This document shows, one piece after another, positions 10,390 through 20,337 of a stretch of DNA of 64,000 bases. Location of the stretch: the NCBI GenBank assembly GCA_035578905.1, contig JAQJVL010000004.1, forward strand, positions 9,172,779-9,236,778, given 5' to 3'. The notes below the pieces were generated by a model that had not been told where the DNA came from, ran no database searches, and worked only from the letters and a program-made list of their open reading frames with translations. The position numbers were made by a program, and so were the translations under genes. Origin of the DNA: Stictocephala bisonia (Eukaryota; Arthropoda; Insecta; Hemiptera; Membracidae). Numbering within the stretch: the first letter of the stretch is position 1; each line of letters opens with the position of its first letter.

Positions 10390-12775
10390 CGCCTCACCTC
10401 TTGAGGAACCATGTTGATCAACACCAAGATCCAAGGAAGAGGAGTTGCCATAAGGGTTCCAGTAACTGACATTATGACCCTGTTTACTTTGACGTCGATA
10501 TCTGGAGGAACTACGTTGCTCAATACTGGAAGCCAAGGAAGAGGAGTTGCCATAAGGGTTCATGACCCTGTTTACTTTGACGTAAATCTCTGGAGGAACT
10601 ACGTTGCTCAATACTAGAAGCCAAGGAAGAGGTGTTGCCATAAGGGTTCATGACCCTGTTTACTTTGACGCCAATCTCTGGAGGAACTACGTTACTTAAC
10701 ACTAGAAACCAATGCAGAGGAGTTGCCATAAGGGTTCATGACCCTGTTTACTTTGACGCCAATCTCTGGAGGAACTACGTTACTTAACACTAGAAACCAA
10801 TGCAGAGGAGTTGCCATAAGGGTTCATGACCCTGTTTACTTTGACGCCAATCTCTGGAGGAACTACGTTACTTAACACTAGAAACCAATGCAGAGGAGTT
10901 GCCATAAGGGTTCATGACCCTGTTTACTTTGACGCCAATCTCTGGAGGAACTACGTTACTTAACACTAGAAACCAATGCAGAGGAGTTGCCATAAGGGTT
11001 CATGACCCTGTTTACTTTGACGCCAATCTCTGGAGGAACTACGTTGCTCAATACTGGAAGCCAAGGCAGAGGAGTTGCCATAAGGGTTCATGACCCTGTT
11101 TACTTTGACGCCAATCTCTGGAGGAACTACGTTGCTCAATACTGGAAGCCAAGGAAGAGGAGTTGCCATAAGGGTTCATGACCCTGTTTACTTTGACGCC
11201 AATCTCTGGAGGATCTACGTTGCTCAATACTGGAAGCCAAGGAAGAGGAGTTGCCATAAGGGTTCATGACCCTGTTTACTTTGACGCCAATCTCTGGAGG
11301 AACTACGTTACTTAACACTAGAAGCCAAGGCAGAGGAGTTGCCATAAGGGTTCATGACCCTGTTTACTTTGACGCCAATCTCTGGAGGAACTACGTTGCT
11401 CAATACTGGAAGCCAAGGAAGAGGAGTTGCCATAAGGGTTCATGACCCTGTTTACTTTGACGCCAATCTCTGGAGGAACTACGTTGCTCAATACTGGAAG
11501 CCAAGTAAGAGGAGTTGCCATAAGGGTTCATGACCCTGTTTACTTTGACGCCAATCTCTGGAGGAACTACGTTACTTAACACTAGAAGCCAAGGCAGAGG
11601 AGTTGCCATAAGGGTTCATGACCCTGTTTACTTTGACGCCAATCTCTGGAGGAACTACGTTACTTAACACTAGAAGCCAAGGCAGAGGAGTTGCCATAAG
11701 GGTTCATGACCCTGTTTACTTTGACGCCAATCTCTGGAGGAACTACGTTACTTAACACTAGAAGCCAAGGCAGAGGAGTTGCCATAAGGGTTCATGACCC
11801 TGTTTACTTTGACGCCAATCTCTGGAGGAACTACGTTACTTAACACTAGAAACCAATGCAGAGGAGTTGCCATAAGGGTTCATGACCCTGTTTACTTTGA
11901 CGCCAATCTCTGGAGGAACTACGTTACTTAACACTAGAAACCAATGCAGAGGAGTTGCCATAAGGGTTCATGACCCTGTTTACTTTGACGCCAATCTCTG
12001 GAGGAACTACGTTACTTAACACTAGAAGCCAAGGCAGAGGAGTTGCCATAAGGGTTCATGACCCTGTTTACTTTGACGCCAATCTCTGGAGGAACTACGT
12101 TACTTAACACTAGAAGCCAAGGCAGAGGAGTTGCCATAAGGGTTCATGACCCTGTTTACTTTGACGCCAATCTCTGGAGGAACTACGTTACTTAACACTA
12201 GAAACCAATGCAGAGGAGTTGCCATAAGGGTTCATGACCCTGTTTACTTTGACGCCAATCTCTGGAGGAACTACGTTACTTAACACTAGAAACCAATGCA
12301 GAGGAGTTGCCATAAGGGTTCATGACCCTGTTTACTTTGACGCCAATCTCTGGAGGAACTACGTTACTTAACACTAGAAACCAATGCAGAGGAGTTGCCA
12401 TAAGGGTTCATGACCCTGTTTACTTTGACGCCAATCTCTGGAGGAACTACGTTACTTAACACTAGAAACCAAGGCAGAGGAGTTGCCATAAGGGTTCATG
12501 ACCCTGTTTACATTGACGCCAATCTCTGGAGGAACTACGTTACTTAACACTAGAAACCAAGGCAGAGGAGTTGCCATAAGGGTTCATGACCCTGTTTACT
12601 TTGACGCCAATCTCTGGAGGAACTACGTTACTTAACACTAGAAACCAAGGCAGAGGAGTTGCCATAAGGGTTCATGACCCTGTTTACTTTGACGCCAATC
12701 TCTGGAGGAACTACGTTACTTAACACTAGAAACCAAGGCAGAGGAGTTGCCTTGTGGTTTCCAGTAACTGACCAC
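10390..12775. repeat. 88-bp minisatellite, about 27 copies, with two variant classes
   Basis: Units of 88 bp: gttcatgaccctgtttactt, tgacgccaatctctggagga, actacgtta, then cttaacactagaaaccaatg or gctcaatactggaagccaag, ending cagaggagttgccataagg. The two half-unit variants occur in blocks, with runs of one class and alternation near 11040-11560. The outermost units carry an extra ccagtaactgacattat-like segment (10458-10474; 12759-12780) that the internal copies lack. Overlapping open frames in it are repeat by-products. Confidence 0.96.
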
Positions 12776-13195
12776 ATTATCCTGTTTAGCTGAACGCTGA
12801 TCTCTCGTATATGTGCACTATTGAGCCATACCTGAGCACAATCTTCACCAGAGGAACAAACAAAGGTCAGAGAGGTAGTACACAAGATTTGTGTGCTGTC
12901 ACTCAAGATGGCCCGCAAGTTGCAGAAAGATGTTAGTACTTGTTTAAAGTTTGGCTGCTAACTTTGTAGGTGGCTTTGATTGTTGAGAGATCTATCTAAG
13001 ATAATTCCATGTTATTGAGGGTGTTTGTTATTTATAAGTTCAACAACATTAAAACACACATTTATCTCATAACTGCCAGTCTGTTATTTAGGTGGAAATG
13101 TGCTGCGGGGTTTGAACTTAGCTTCCACGTTCTTATATTATAGCATTTTTCTTATCTTACAATAAAATGTATTACAAATATGTATAGCTATTTTT

Positions 13196-13275
13196 AAAAT
13201 ATATATATATTTATATATATATATATATGTACGATACGTACGTATATATATATAAACGATAGTATATATGTATTT
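13196..13275. repeat. AT/TA microsatellite with palindromic cgtacgta core
   Basis: Interrupted (at)n runs surround a gatacgtacgtatatata segment. It is low-complexity and can form cruciforms. Confidence 0.85.
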
Positions 13276-13371
13276 AAACGCTAGTATGGTTTGTTGTTAG
13301 CTAGCATTTATTATATTTAAAAATAAAGAACTGTAATATATATTTGGAATGAAATCCAAAAACCATGTTAT

Positions 13372-13660
13372 TTAATAATACAAACATAAGATTACCTTCT
13401 GCCACAAAGCTAAATCCAATCCATGAAACCATTTACGATCTGCCTCCCTGAATCTATTAATACTAGCTAAACCCTCAGTAAAAGAGAGCAGGGGACACTC
13501 TGTAACTCTGTGATCCACTGTTTGGATTAACTCCCCGCAATTACATGGCTGATCTAGAGTCAATCCACATTTGTATTTGCAGTAATTAGATCTGCTCACG
13601 CCAAATCGGAAGTGATTCTACACTGTCCATTCCCTACGAGGTAGGTTCATCCCTCCTACA
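13372..13660 (-). pseudogene. LINE (non-LTR retrotransposon) ORF2 C-terminal fragment
   Basis: On the minus strand one frame reads GGMNLPRREWTV, a stop (TAG where a tryptophan or other residue would be expected, at about 13618-13620), then NHFRFGVSRSNYCKYKCGLT, CNCGELIQTVDHRVTECPL and WFHGLDLAL before the end. The PRREW...FRFG...CxCG...QTVDHxxxECPL pattern is typical of the region after the reverse transcriptase in Jockey/CR1-type LINEs, where it forms a Cys/His zinc knuckle. It is 5'-truncated with a nonsense codon, so it is a dead copy. It lies antisense to Syt7. Confidence 0.75.
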
Positions 13661-14140
13661 GTATAAAGTACATATATTATTACAAACAAATTATTTTTAA
13701 AAAAAACGTAGTTTTATGTCTCATTTTTTTTTTACCATTTACCTTCAATATATAATCGTATTTTAAATACAAACATGCGCTCTTTCGTGCGCGTGTGTGT
13801 ATTTCACTGATTTTTTGTGTTTTCATTTGAAACTGTTAAAAACCCTTTCATCTATTAAAAAATGTATTGTACCTTATTTAAAACTTCTTTTACGCATGAC
13901 TTAATTTCGTTGTAAAAGTTCTCCGCTACATACGTTTATCCCTACAATATATAATATTTATTTAAAATGTATGTTTATTGACTGATAGGCAAAATGAATT
14001 AACAAACAGAATTCATACAAAAAAATCTATTTGAAAAACTAACGGGCCAAACCAATTTTTCGTTGGCGTTTTCATTCATTTAATGTGTTTGTTTTGACAG
14101 AATGGCAACATAAAAACGAAATTACCAACCAACTACTATG

Positions 14141-14509
14141 TTATCCCACCAAGTGACAGGATGAACTAGCTTTGTTCCATCCAATAAAGGGATCTGTGGT
14201 GTTAGCTGGTGTAATTAGAAAGTACTGTTTGTTGGAATTGAGGCGGAATGTTTCCCGGCTATTGAATACTATAGCTTTGTAATATAAACTAGATGGGCGA
14301 CGGCTGGTCATGTGACCATTTTTGGCAGCTTTAGGCATGTGGCTTAATGATACTTTGTTGTGAGTGGCAAACGATCCTCTTGCTTTCAAACAAACAATAT
14401 TGCTGTGTTCCTTGTCACTAAATAGATAATTAAAATAAACTACAGTAAGTGCATGACCCAACAATTTAATTGACAAGAATGCACTTTTTTGTATGCAGGA
14501 GGGTAGCAA
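14141..14509 (-). other. Unassigned 122-codon open frame
   Basis: An open minus-strand frame that is long for this AT-rich background, starting MLPSCIQKSAFLSIKL and ending WNKASSSCHLVG. I recognise no domain. It is not part of a tandem repeat and its codons are less AT-biased than the flanks, which would fit a decayed transposable-element fragment. A 3' acceptor-like sequence was not convincing. The chance of a real gene is low. Confidence 0.2.
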
Positions 14510-15052
14510 GAAGTAACTTCAGGAATATTTGTTATATAAAAACAATGTTAATAGTAAACAATAAAACAAAATTATAAATAAACGTGGAGGTGTAGATATT
14601 TACTCATTACGTGTTCCTCCACTAACAATTCAGTGCCTGTTAGTTTTAAGCGAATTACAATGAATTATGGATGTTCGTTAAATATTATATTTTACGCTCC
14701 CACAATTCTTCATTCCAGAATAAGAAGAACGAGTCTGTGGTAGTCTGTTTGAAAATCCATCGTTTCCGGTTTTATTTTAGTTATTATTATTAGTTAGAGT
14801 ATTCTTTTAAAAAAGTTGACGTGTCATATTTTTGCTTATGTAAATTAAATGTGACGTAATAACATCTGAATATGTGCTTAGGGCTACATCTAAAAACTTT
14901 TGTTACATTTTTTAAAATTAAAAGTATTTTTTGATAACAATTTTCATTTGAATAATATGGGGGCATTTATATACTTTTATCATTTCTACTTGTAAGCAAT
15001 GTTAAAATTATTAATTATTTCAGTCTTTTTCCATATATTTTTTTTTTTTCTA

Positions 15053-15109
15053 GAAGTTAAATGTGGAGTCCCACAAGGATCGTCATTGTGTCCAATTCTG
15101 TTTATTTTT
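15053..15109 (+). pseudogene. Reverse transcriptase motif fragment (LINE type)
   Basis: The plus strand reads EVKCGVPQGSSLCPILFIF. GVPQGSxLxPxLF is the conserved block found in non-LTR retrotransposon reverse transcriptases just before the YxDD strand. Only about 19 codons are recognisable; the sequence then runs into the spacer and the G-rich array. It is a tiny, dead insertion relic. Confidence 0.6.
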
Positions 15110-15146
15110 TGGGCCCAACATAGTACACTGTTAAGTATGTACAGTT

Positions 15147-15180
15147 GAATTCTGTTAATTCAACAGAATTAACAGAATTC
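15147..15180. repeat. Perfect 15-bp inverted repeat (hairpin) at the array edge
   Basis: gaattctgttaattc (15147-15161), a 4-nt loop aaca, then its exact complement gaattaacagaattc (15166-15180). It sits directly upstream of the first unit of the 36-bp array. Confidence 0.9.
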
Positions 15181-15187
15181 AATACTA

Positions 15188-16020
15188 CTGTACGTATAGG
15201 GGTGGGCGGGTGGGTCAGTACTACTGTATGTGTATGGGTGGGCGGGTGGGTCAGTACTACTGTACATGTATGGGTGGGCGGGTGGGTCAATACTACTGTA
15301 CGTGTATGGGTGAGCGGGTGGGTCAGTACTACTGTACGTGTATGGGTGGGCGGGTGGGTCAATACTACTGTATGTGTATGGGTGGGCGGGTGGGTCAGTA
15401 CTATTGTATGTGTATGGGTGGGCGGGTGGGTCAGTACTACTGTATGTGTATGGGTGGGCGGGTGGGTCAGTACTACTGTACGTGTATGGGTGGGCGGGTG
15501 GGTCAGTACTACTGTACGTGTATGGGTGGGCGGGTGGGTCAGTACTACTGTATGTGTATGGGTGGGCGGGTGGGTCAGTACTACTGTATGTGTATGGGTG
15601 GGCGGGTGGGTCAGTACTACTGTATGTGTATGGGTGGGCGGGTGGGTCAGTACTACTGTATGTGTATGGGTGGGCGGGTGGGTCAGTACTACTGTACATG
15701 TATGGGTGGGCGGGTGGGTCAATACTACTGTACGTGTATGGGTGGGCGGGTGGGTCAGTACTACTGTACGTGTATGGGTGGGCGGGTGGGTCAGTACTAC
15801 TGTACGTGTATGGGTGGGCGGGTGGGTCAGTACTACTGTATGTGTATGGGTGGGCGGGTGGGTCAGTACTACTGTATGTGTATGGGTGGGCGGGTGGGTC
15901 AGTACTACTGTACATGTATGGGTGGGCGGGTGGGTCAATACTACTGTACGTGTATGGGTGAGCGGGTGGGTCAGTACTACTGTACGTGTATGGGTGGGCG
16001 GGTGGGTCAATACTACTTTA
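15188..16020 (+). repeat. 36-bp G-rich minisatellite, about 23 copies (G-quadruplex array)
   Basis: Units of 36 bp: gtatgggtgggcgggtgggt, cagtactactgta(c/t)gt. Every normal unit contains gggtgggcgggtggg, a perfect four-tract G-quadruplex motif with one-base loops. About 21 units are intact; two (near 15310 and 15960) read gggtgagcgggtggg and break one tract. The G-rich strand is the Syt7 sense strand. The array ends about 440 bp before the exon 16464 acceptor. Long frames in several reading frames on both strands are an artefact of the stop-free 36-bp unit. Confidence 0.96.
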
Positions 16021-16463
16021 CGTGTATATATATGACACACGTAAAGTACCCACACACTGTGCGTGTCACAGTGCAGACAGACATATATATAAGTCTGTCT
16101 TATTCTTGTCTGTATTATAATATTTATTTGTGTTTTTTATTGTTCAATTAAATATTAGGCATATTTATCTTATATTGTTGAATTTGAGTTGCTAACAGTT
16201 GGATATTGTTGTTTATAAAAGTTTTTGTATATTTAATGTTGCCTATTTGCTGTAAAATTTTAAAGACAATCACCCAGAGAATATTTTATGAATTTGTTGA
16301 CAAAGTAACAATTGCTGCATATCCACATATATTTAAGTATTTCAACACTGCCGATAAATCTGAATTAAGAACATATTTCTTACATCTAATTATATTTAAA
16401 CAGGAACATATTGCGCAATACTGTATAAGATCTACTTACAACGTGTTTCTATTAATGCTGCAG

Positions 16464-16632
16464 GTAGACTTGTCAGAAAAGCCCTCATTCTGGAAAGCCT
16501 TGAAACCACCCGCAAAGGACAAGTGTGGAGAGCTTCTCACATCACTCTGCTACCACCCCAGCAACAGCATCCTTACCCTGACTCTTCTGAAAGCGCGGAA
16601 CCTCAAGGCCAAGGACATCAACGGCAAATCTG
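16464..16632 (+). CDS. Syt7: Synaptotagmin-7 coding exon (C2A end, linker, start of C2B)
   Basis: The acceptor is ttaatgctgcag and the donor g/gtatca at 16633. It reads VDLSEKPSFWKALKPP (C2A end and linker), then CGELLTSLCYHPSNSILTLT and LLKARNLKAKDINGKS, ending in phase 1. GELL.SLCY is the conserved opening of the C2B domain, and AKDINGKS-D is the first Ca2+ loop (D137; D143 is completed by the next exon). The sequence continues the preceding exon without a gap. The donor gtatca departs somewhat from the usual gtragt, so it may be weak. Confidence 0.96.
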
Positions 16633-16990
16633 GTATCACCACTTATTTCAGGGTTATACTGCTTACACACACGCATAAAATTAACAGCTCTCCATTCGTC
16701 ACAGAAACATTGTTAATGAACTTCCAACCCACACTACAAATACTTGACATTGACAATGTTGCTATCATTATTGGACCCTTTTCCAGATAGATGCTAAGCC
16801 ATTTATCGAATGTAACATACATTTATAGTAATGGTAGTGTACATAACATACATGTAAGTGCCCACCTTTCATCCCCTCCTCGGAGTGCCTGTAGGAGGAA
16901 GGGTGCTAAGGCCTCTCCATCGTTCCAGAACCACGTGTTATAGAGGCTCCATGATCTTTAATTTTATTCCTAATATGATCATTAAACCTA

Positions 16991-18059
16991 CCGTCAGTGC
17001 AGAAATAATGTGTACCCGAGTTTGAAAATTGTTTACTAAGAAAATAAGAGCCCTACGAAAAATCCAATTACAAAATTGTTTCTTTGTTTAATTTTACGTT
17101 ATGAAATATTCATTTTAAAAATTTTTATAGGCTGAAATAATTATTATCCTAGTAGGAACAAAAAAAGTACCGTAATTTTTACTGGTTTTCACTTTGCATT
17201 AACTTAACATTTTCTTACTCAAAACCCCGTTAATGGGTAGCATTTATATTTTAATAAGTGGTTATCAGAAATGTTTTCTATACGTTTTACAAATTTCAGA
17301 CTTTTAACTTTTAAAGAAAAAAAGGTTCTTATCAAGCCGGCGTGGTGGCTCAGTGGCTACGGCTTCGGACTGCGGAGGGCAAGGTCCAAGGTTCGAATCC
17401 TCACTGAGCCAACGGTCGGTACTTCACTCGTTGTATAAAGTTGACGCACAGGCCTGTGGGCCCATGTCAACTGGCAAGTGAAGTTAAATTTTAAAAAAAT
17501 CTGAAACAAGGTTTTCTTGCCTTCTAGACGTTGTAAAAGTAATTACTTGATCTCGTTGTCATTGTTGTGGAATGTATAGTTATGATACATTACAATTGAT
17601 CAATTTAAAGTGATTTTAATACTTATTCAGATCAATTTAAAATCACTGCATGTTCTTCAGTATATAAAAGTAATGTATAAGTTTGATAAGGATTACAAAA
17701 TGACCAAATAAATTACTTTTACAACCTCTAGAAGGACAGAAACCCTAGTTTCATAAAATTGATAAGAACTTTTTTCTTGAAAAGTTAAAAGTCTGAAATT
17801 TATGAAACGTACAGGGAACATTCCTGATAACTATGTATAAAAAATAAAAAGCAATACATTAACGGGTTTTGAGTAGTAAAAATGTAAAGGTGCAGAGTAA
17901 AAACTAGTTTTATTTTATATTGGTACTTTTTTTGTTCCAGCTAGGATAGCTAGGATTGTTCGTAGGTTTTATTTAGTTTCTTAGTATATCTGACAAGTTG
18001 AGAGCGGTGCTTACTTTGAAACTTTCAAACTCGGGTACACACAATTTCAGCGCTGACAG
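16991..18059. mobile_element. Foldback DNA transposon, copy 1 (about 1.07 kb)
   Basis: The ends are complementary: left cgtcagtgcagaaataatg then tgtacccgagtttgaaa, right tttcaaactcgggtacaca then caatttcagcgctgaca. The arms extend far inward (for example gacttttaacttttaaagaa near 17300 against ttgaaaagttaaaagtc near 17778), so most of the element is one long inverted repeat. The flanks taaaccta (16983-16990) and taaacctg (18060-18067) look like an 8-bp target duplication with one mismatch, as in hAT elements. There is no transposase frame. A SINE is inserted in the left arm. Confidence 0.8.
17336..17500 (+). mobile_element. tRNA-derived SINE inserted in foldback copy 1
   Basis: Starts gccggcgtggtggctcagtg. 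A box A-like tggctcagtggc (17346-17357) and an exact box B ggttcgaatcc (17390-17400) are spaced as in a tRNA gene, so an internal RNA polymerase III promoter is present. A tRNA-unrelated body follows with cacaggcctgtgggcccatg, ending in an A-rich tail near 17490-17500. It interrupts sequence that is continuous in the other foldback copies, between ttcttatcaa and ctgaaacaag. A functional tRNA gene is unlikely because the cloverleaf is not intact and a body and tail follow. Confidence 0.8.
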
Positions 18060-19036
18060 TAAACCTGCGTTTCAATGCAGGTTCAATGTTCATATATGAA
18101 AATAATCTAAATTTAAATTAAATTCATGGCCAAGCATGTAAAATCTGGTGTCTGATTTAAGACAATCCAAAGTTAGAGAATCTTTTCAGTAAAATTGATA
18201 TTTTTATGGTTCGTATACTTTCATGTCGTATATACATTAAATTTTTTTGTATGTAAGTGTACTTTCACAAATTAAAGTATTTTTTATTGCAGTCTGTTTA
18301 GATGATAAATAATATAAATAGAGAACTAAACGTTTATGCCCTCCTCCTACAATGAAAACACTGCTCTTGAAGAATGAATGTGTAACTGTGCATGTGTGTT
18401 TGACTGTGTGTATATATCTGAGTGTAAAACAGATAGATACAAATAAATAGTTCCAAAAACTATTATGCAAATGACTGATATATGAGTTACCCTACAACTG
18501 TACAACGCAATTGTAGAAGGTTTTGAATATTTTAATTAAAACGTAATATTTTGTATTCTGTAACACACTTTAGTACATACTCATCCTGACAGGACAATAT
18601 CTATAAATGACTGAAAACTTCATTTTAGTATGTGAGTGTACACTTATTATTGAGATAAATCATAAAAGAAAATAAATGAAAGAAAACCATGGTCCATTTT
18701 TAAGTAGAGTCGTTCTACTTAAATAATTCGTCAAAGCATTTAATATAGAACTAAAAATATTTAGTAAACTCTGTTTCAATATTAAACATGTTTTTATTAC
18801 ATTTTCCAAATATTTTCGTGATATCAGAAAAACTTTGGCCTATATGCTTAGTTAAATTAAATAAAACACTAATTATAATTAATGCATTCTGTATAATTAC
18901 TAAGCTAAACTCGGCAACTAAGTATCAGGAAAATGTTTCTTTCGAACGATAGGTATTTCAACCACATCAAAAATTAAACTCCTTCGAATAGTTATAACAC
19001 TGTGATTAATTTTTTAACTATGTACGAAAAACGATA

Positions 19037-19812
19037 ATTAACGTCGTTCTACTACGCGTGACTGAGTCAACGCACAAGAACGACCCAAATTACATCATTC
19101 TACTACACGTGACTCAGTCAACGCACAAGAACGACCCAAATAACATCATTCTACTACACGTGACTCAGTCAATGCACAAGAACGACCCAAATAACATCAT
19201 TCTACTACACGTGACTCAGTCAACGCACAAGAACGACCCAAATAACATCATTCTACTACACGTGACTCAGTCAACGCACAAGAACGACCCAAATTACATC
19301 ATTCTACTACACGTGACTCAGTCAACGCACAAGAACGACCCAAATAACATCATTCTACTACACGTGACTCAGTCAATGCACAAGAACGACCCAAATAACA
19401 TCATTCTACTACACGTGACTCAGTCAACGCACAAGAACGACCCAAATAACATCATTCTACTACACGAGATTCAGTCAACGCACAAGAACGACCGAAATAA
19501 CATCATTCTACTACACGTGACTCAGTCAACGCACAAGAACGACCGAAATAACATCATTCTACTACACGAGATTCAGTCAACGCACAAGAACGACCGAAAT
19601 AACATCATTCTACTACACGTGACTCAGTCAACGCACAAGAACGACCGAAATAACATCATTCTACTACACGAGATTCAGTCAACGCACAAGAACGACCGAA
19701 ATAACATCATTCTACTACACGAGATTCAGTCAACGCACAAGAACGACCGAAATAACATCATTCTACTACACGTGACTCAGTCAACGCACAAGAACGACCC
19801 AAATAACATCAC
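19037..19812. repeat. 51-bp minisatellite, first block, about 15 copies
   Basis: Units of 51 bp: tctactacacgtgactcagt, caacgcacaagaacgaccca, aataacatcat. Variants include cgagattcag instead of cgtgactcag and gaccgaaat instead of gacccaaat; these are clustered and alternate at about 19460-19760. Each standard unit holds cacgtg overlapping tgactcagtca. The unit is a multiple of three and lacks stops in one frame, giving a spurious 263-codon frame. Confidence 0.96.
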
Positions 19813-19848
19813 TACCACACTGTACGTGTATGGGTGGGTGGGTGGGTA
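19813..19848 (+). repeat. Single 36-bp-type G-rich unit next to the 51-bp array
   Basis: cactgtacgtgtatgggtgg followed by gtgggtgggtaac. It matches the 36-bp array unit of 15188-16020 except that the g-c interruption is a t, giving gggtgggtgggtggg, again a perfect G-quadruplex motif. It is a displaced relative of that array. Confidence 0.75.
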
Positions 19849-19852
19849 ACTA

Positions 19853-20150
19853 TTAAACAGTGTCGATAATGGATCTGCTAGTCGGTGGTTGTGGTTCATA
19901 GTCAGCCAAGCGGGGAGCCTTGGAGGTAGAAAGGATAGGTTCCTTGTTCTTCCTCTTAAGGTGAGTTTGGCTGTATTTCTTTAGATGACGGCTGCCGTGT
20001 GAGAGGGTGATTACCTTACCACTAGTCGGACACAGACGTTGGTGTTCCTGGGAGGACTTCTTATTTCTGCAAGTCATCAGGTGGTGGGCTCTATGAGACT
20101 TGGAGGTGACTGATCCACACTCAGGACATGCAATCTGGTTGAAGTTTATG
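19853..20150 (-). CDS. Antisense terminal exon with zinc-finger-like Cys/His motif
   Basis: On the minus strand an acceptor-like ttgtccttttcag (to 20151) is followed by an open frame to a TAA at 19853-19855, 98 residues. It reads INFNQIACPECGSVTSKSHR, then AHHLMTC and later LCPTSGKVITLSHGSRHLKK, ending PPTSRSIIDTV. CPECG-x10-H-x4-C resembles a C2HC zinc finger, and CPTSG...H...H a decayed second finger. The tail is basic then proline/serine-rich. It lies in a Syt7 intron on the opposite strand, in a unique segment splitting the 51-bp array. It could be the last exon of a nested gene, or a retroelement or gene fragment; no upstream exon was found. Confidence 0.4.
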
Positions 20151-20337
20151 CTGAAAAGGACAATTTAAATTAGTAACAGGACCATTAAAAGTACTCTATG
20201 CAAGTACCGTAAAGACAATGGTATTACAAGTCTAAAGTTTTCTTTGGAGAAGTACAAAGTTAAATAGGGTTTTGACTACTAGATGTACTAGAGTAATTTT
20301 ATATGTTATGAGAACTAACATGTATTAATGTATGATC

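Larger units (their letters stand above)
9121..16463 (+). other. Syt7 intron, exon 9011-9120 to exon 16464-16632
   Basis: The donor is gtaagg and the acceptor ttaatgctgcag. Contents in order are a hammerhead-like core (9994-10032), the 88-bp array (10390-12775), an AT microsatellite (13196-13275), a LINE 3'-end pseudogene on the minus strand, an unassigned minus-strand open frame (14141-14509), a short RT fragment, a hairpin and the 36-bp G-rich array. 9130-9990, 12780-13190 and 14510-15050 show nothing I can identify. Confidence 0.9.

Noticed and set aside
15102..16151. Five long overlapping frames on both strands (HTRTVVLTHPPT-type and VGQYYCTCMGGR-type repeats)
   Set aside because: All come from one 36-bp unit read in different frames. 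A real gene would not be open in five frames.
17346..17400. Functional tRNA gene
   Set aside because: Box A and box B are present but no intact cloverleaf follows, and a SINE body with an A-rich tail is attached.
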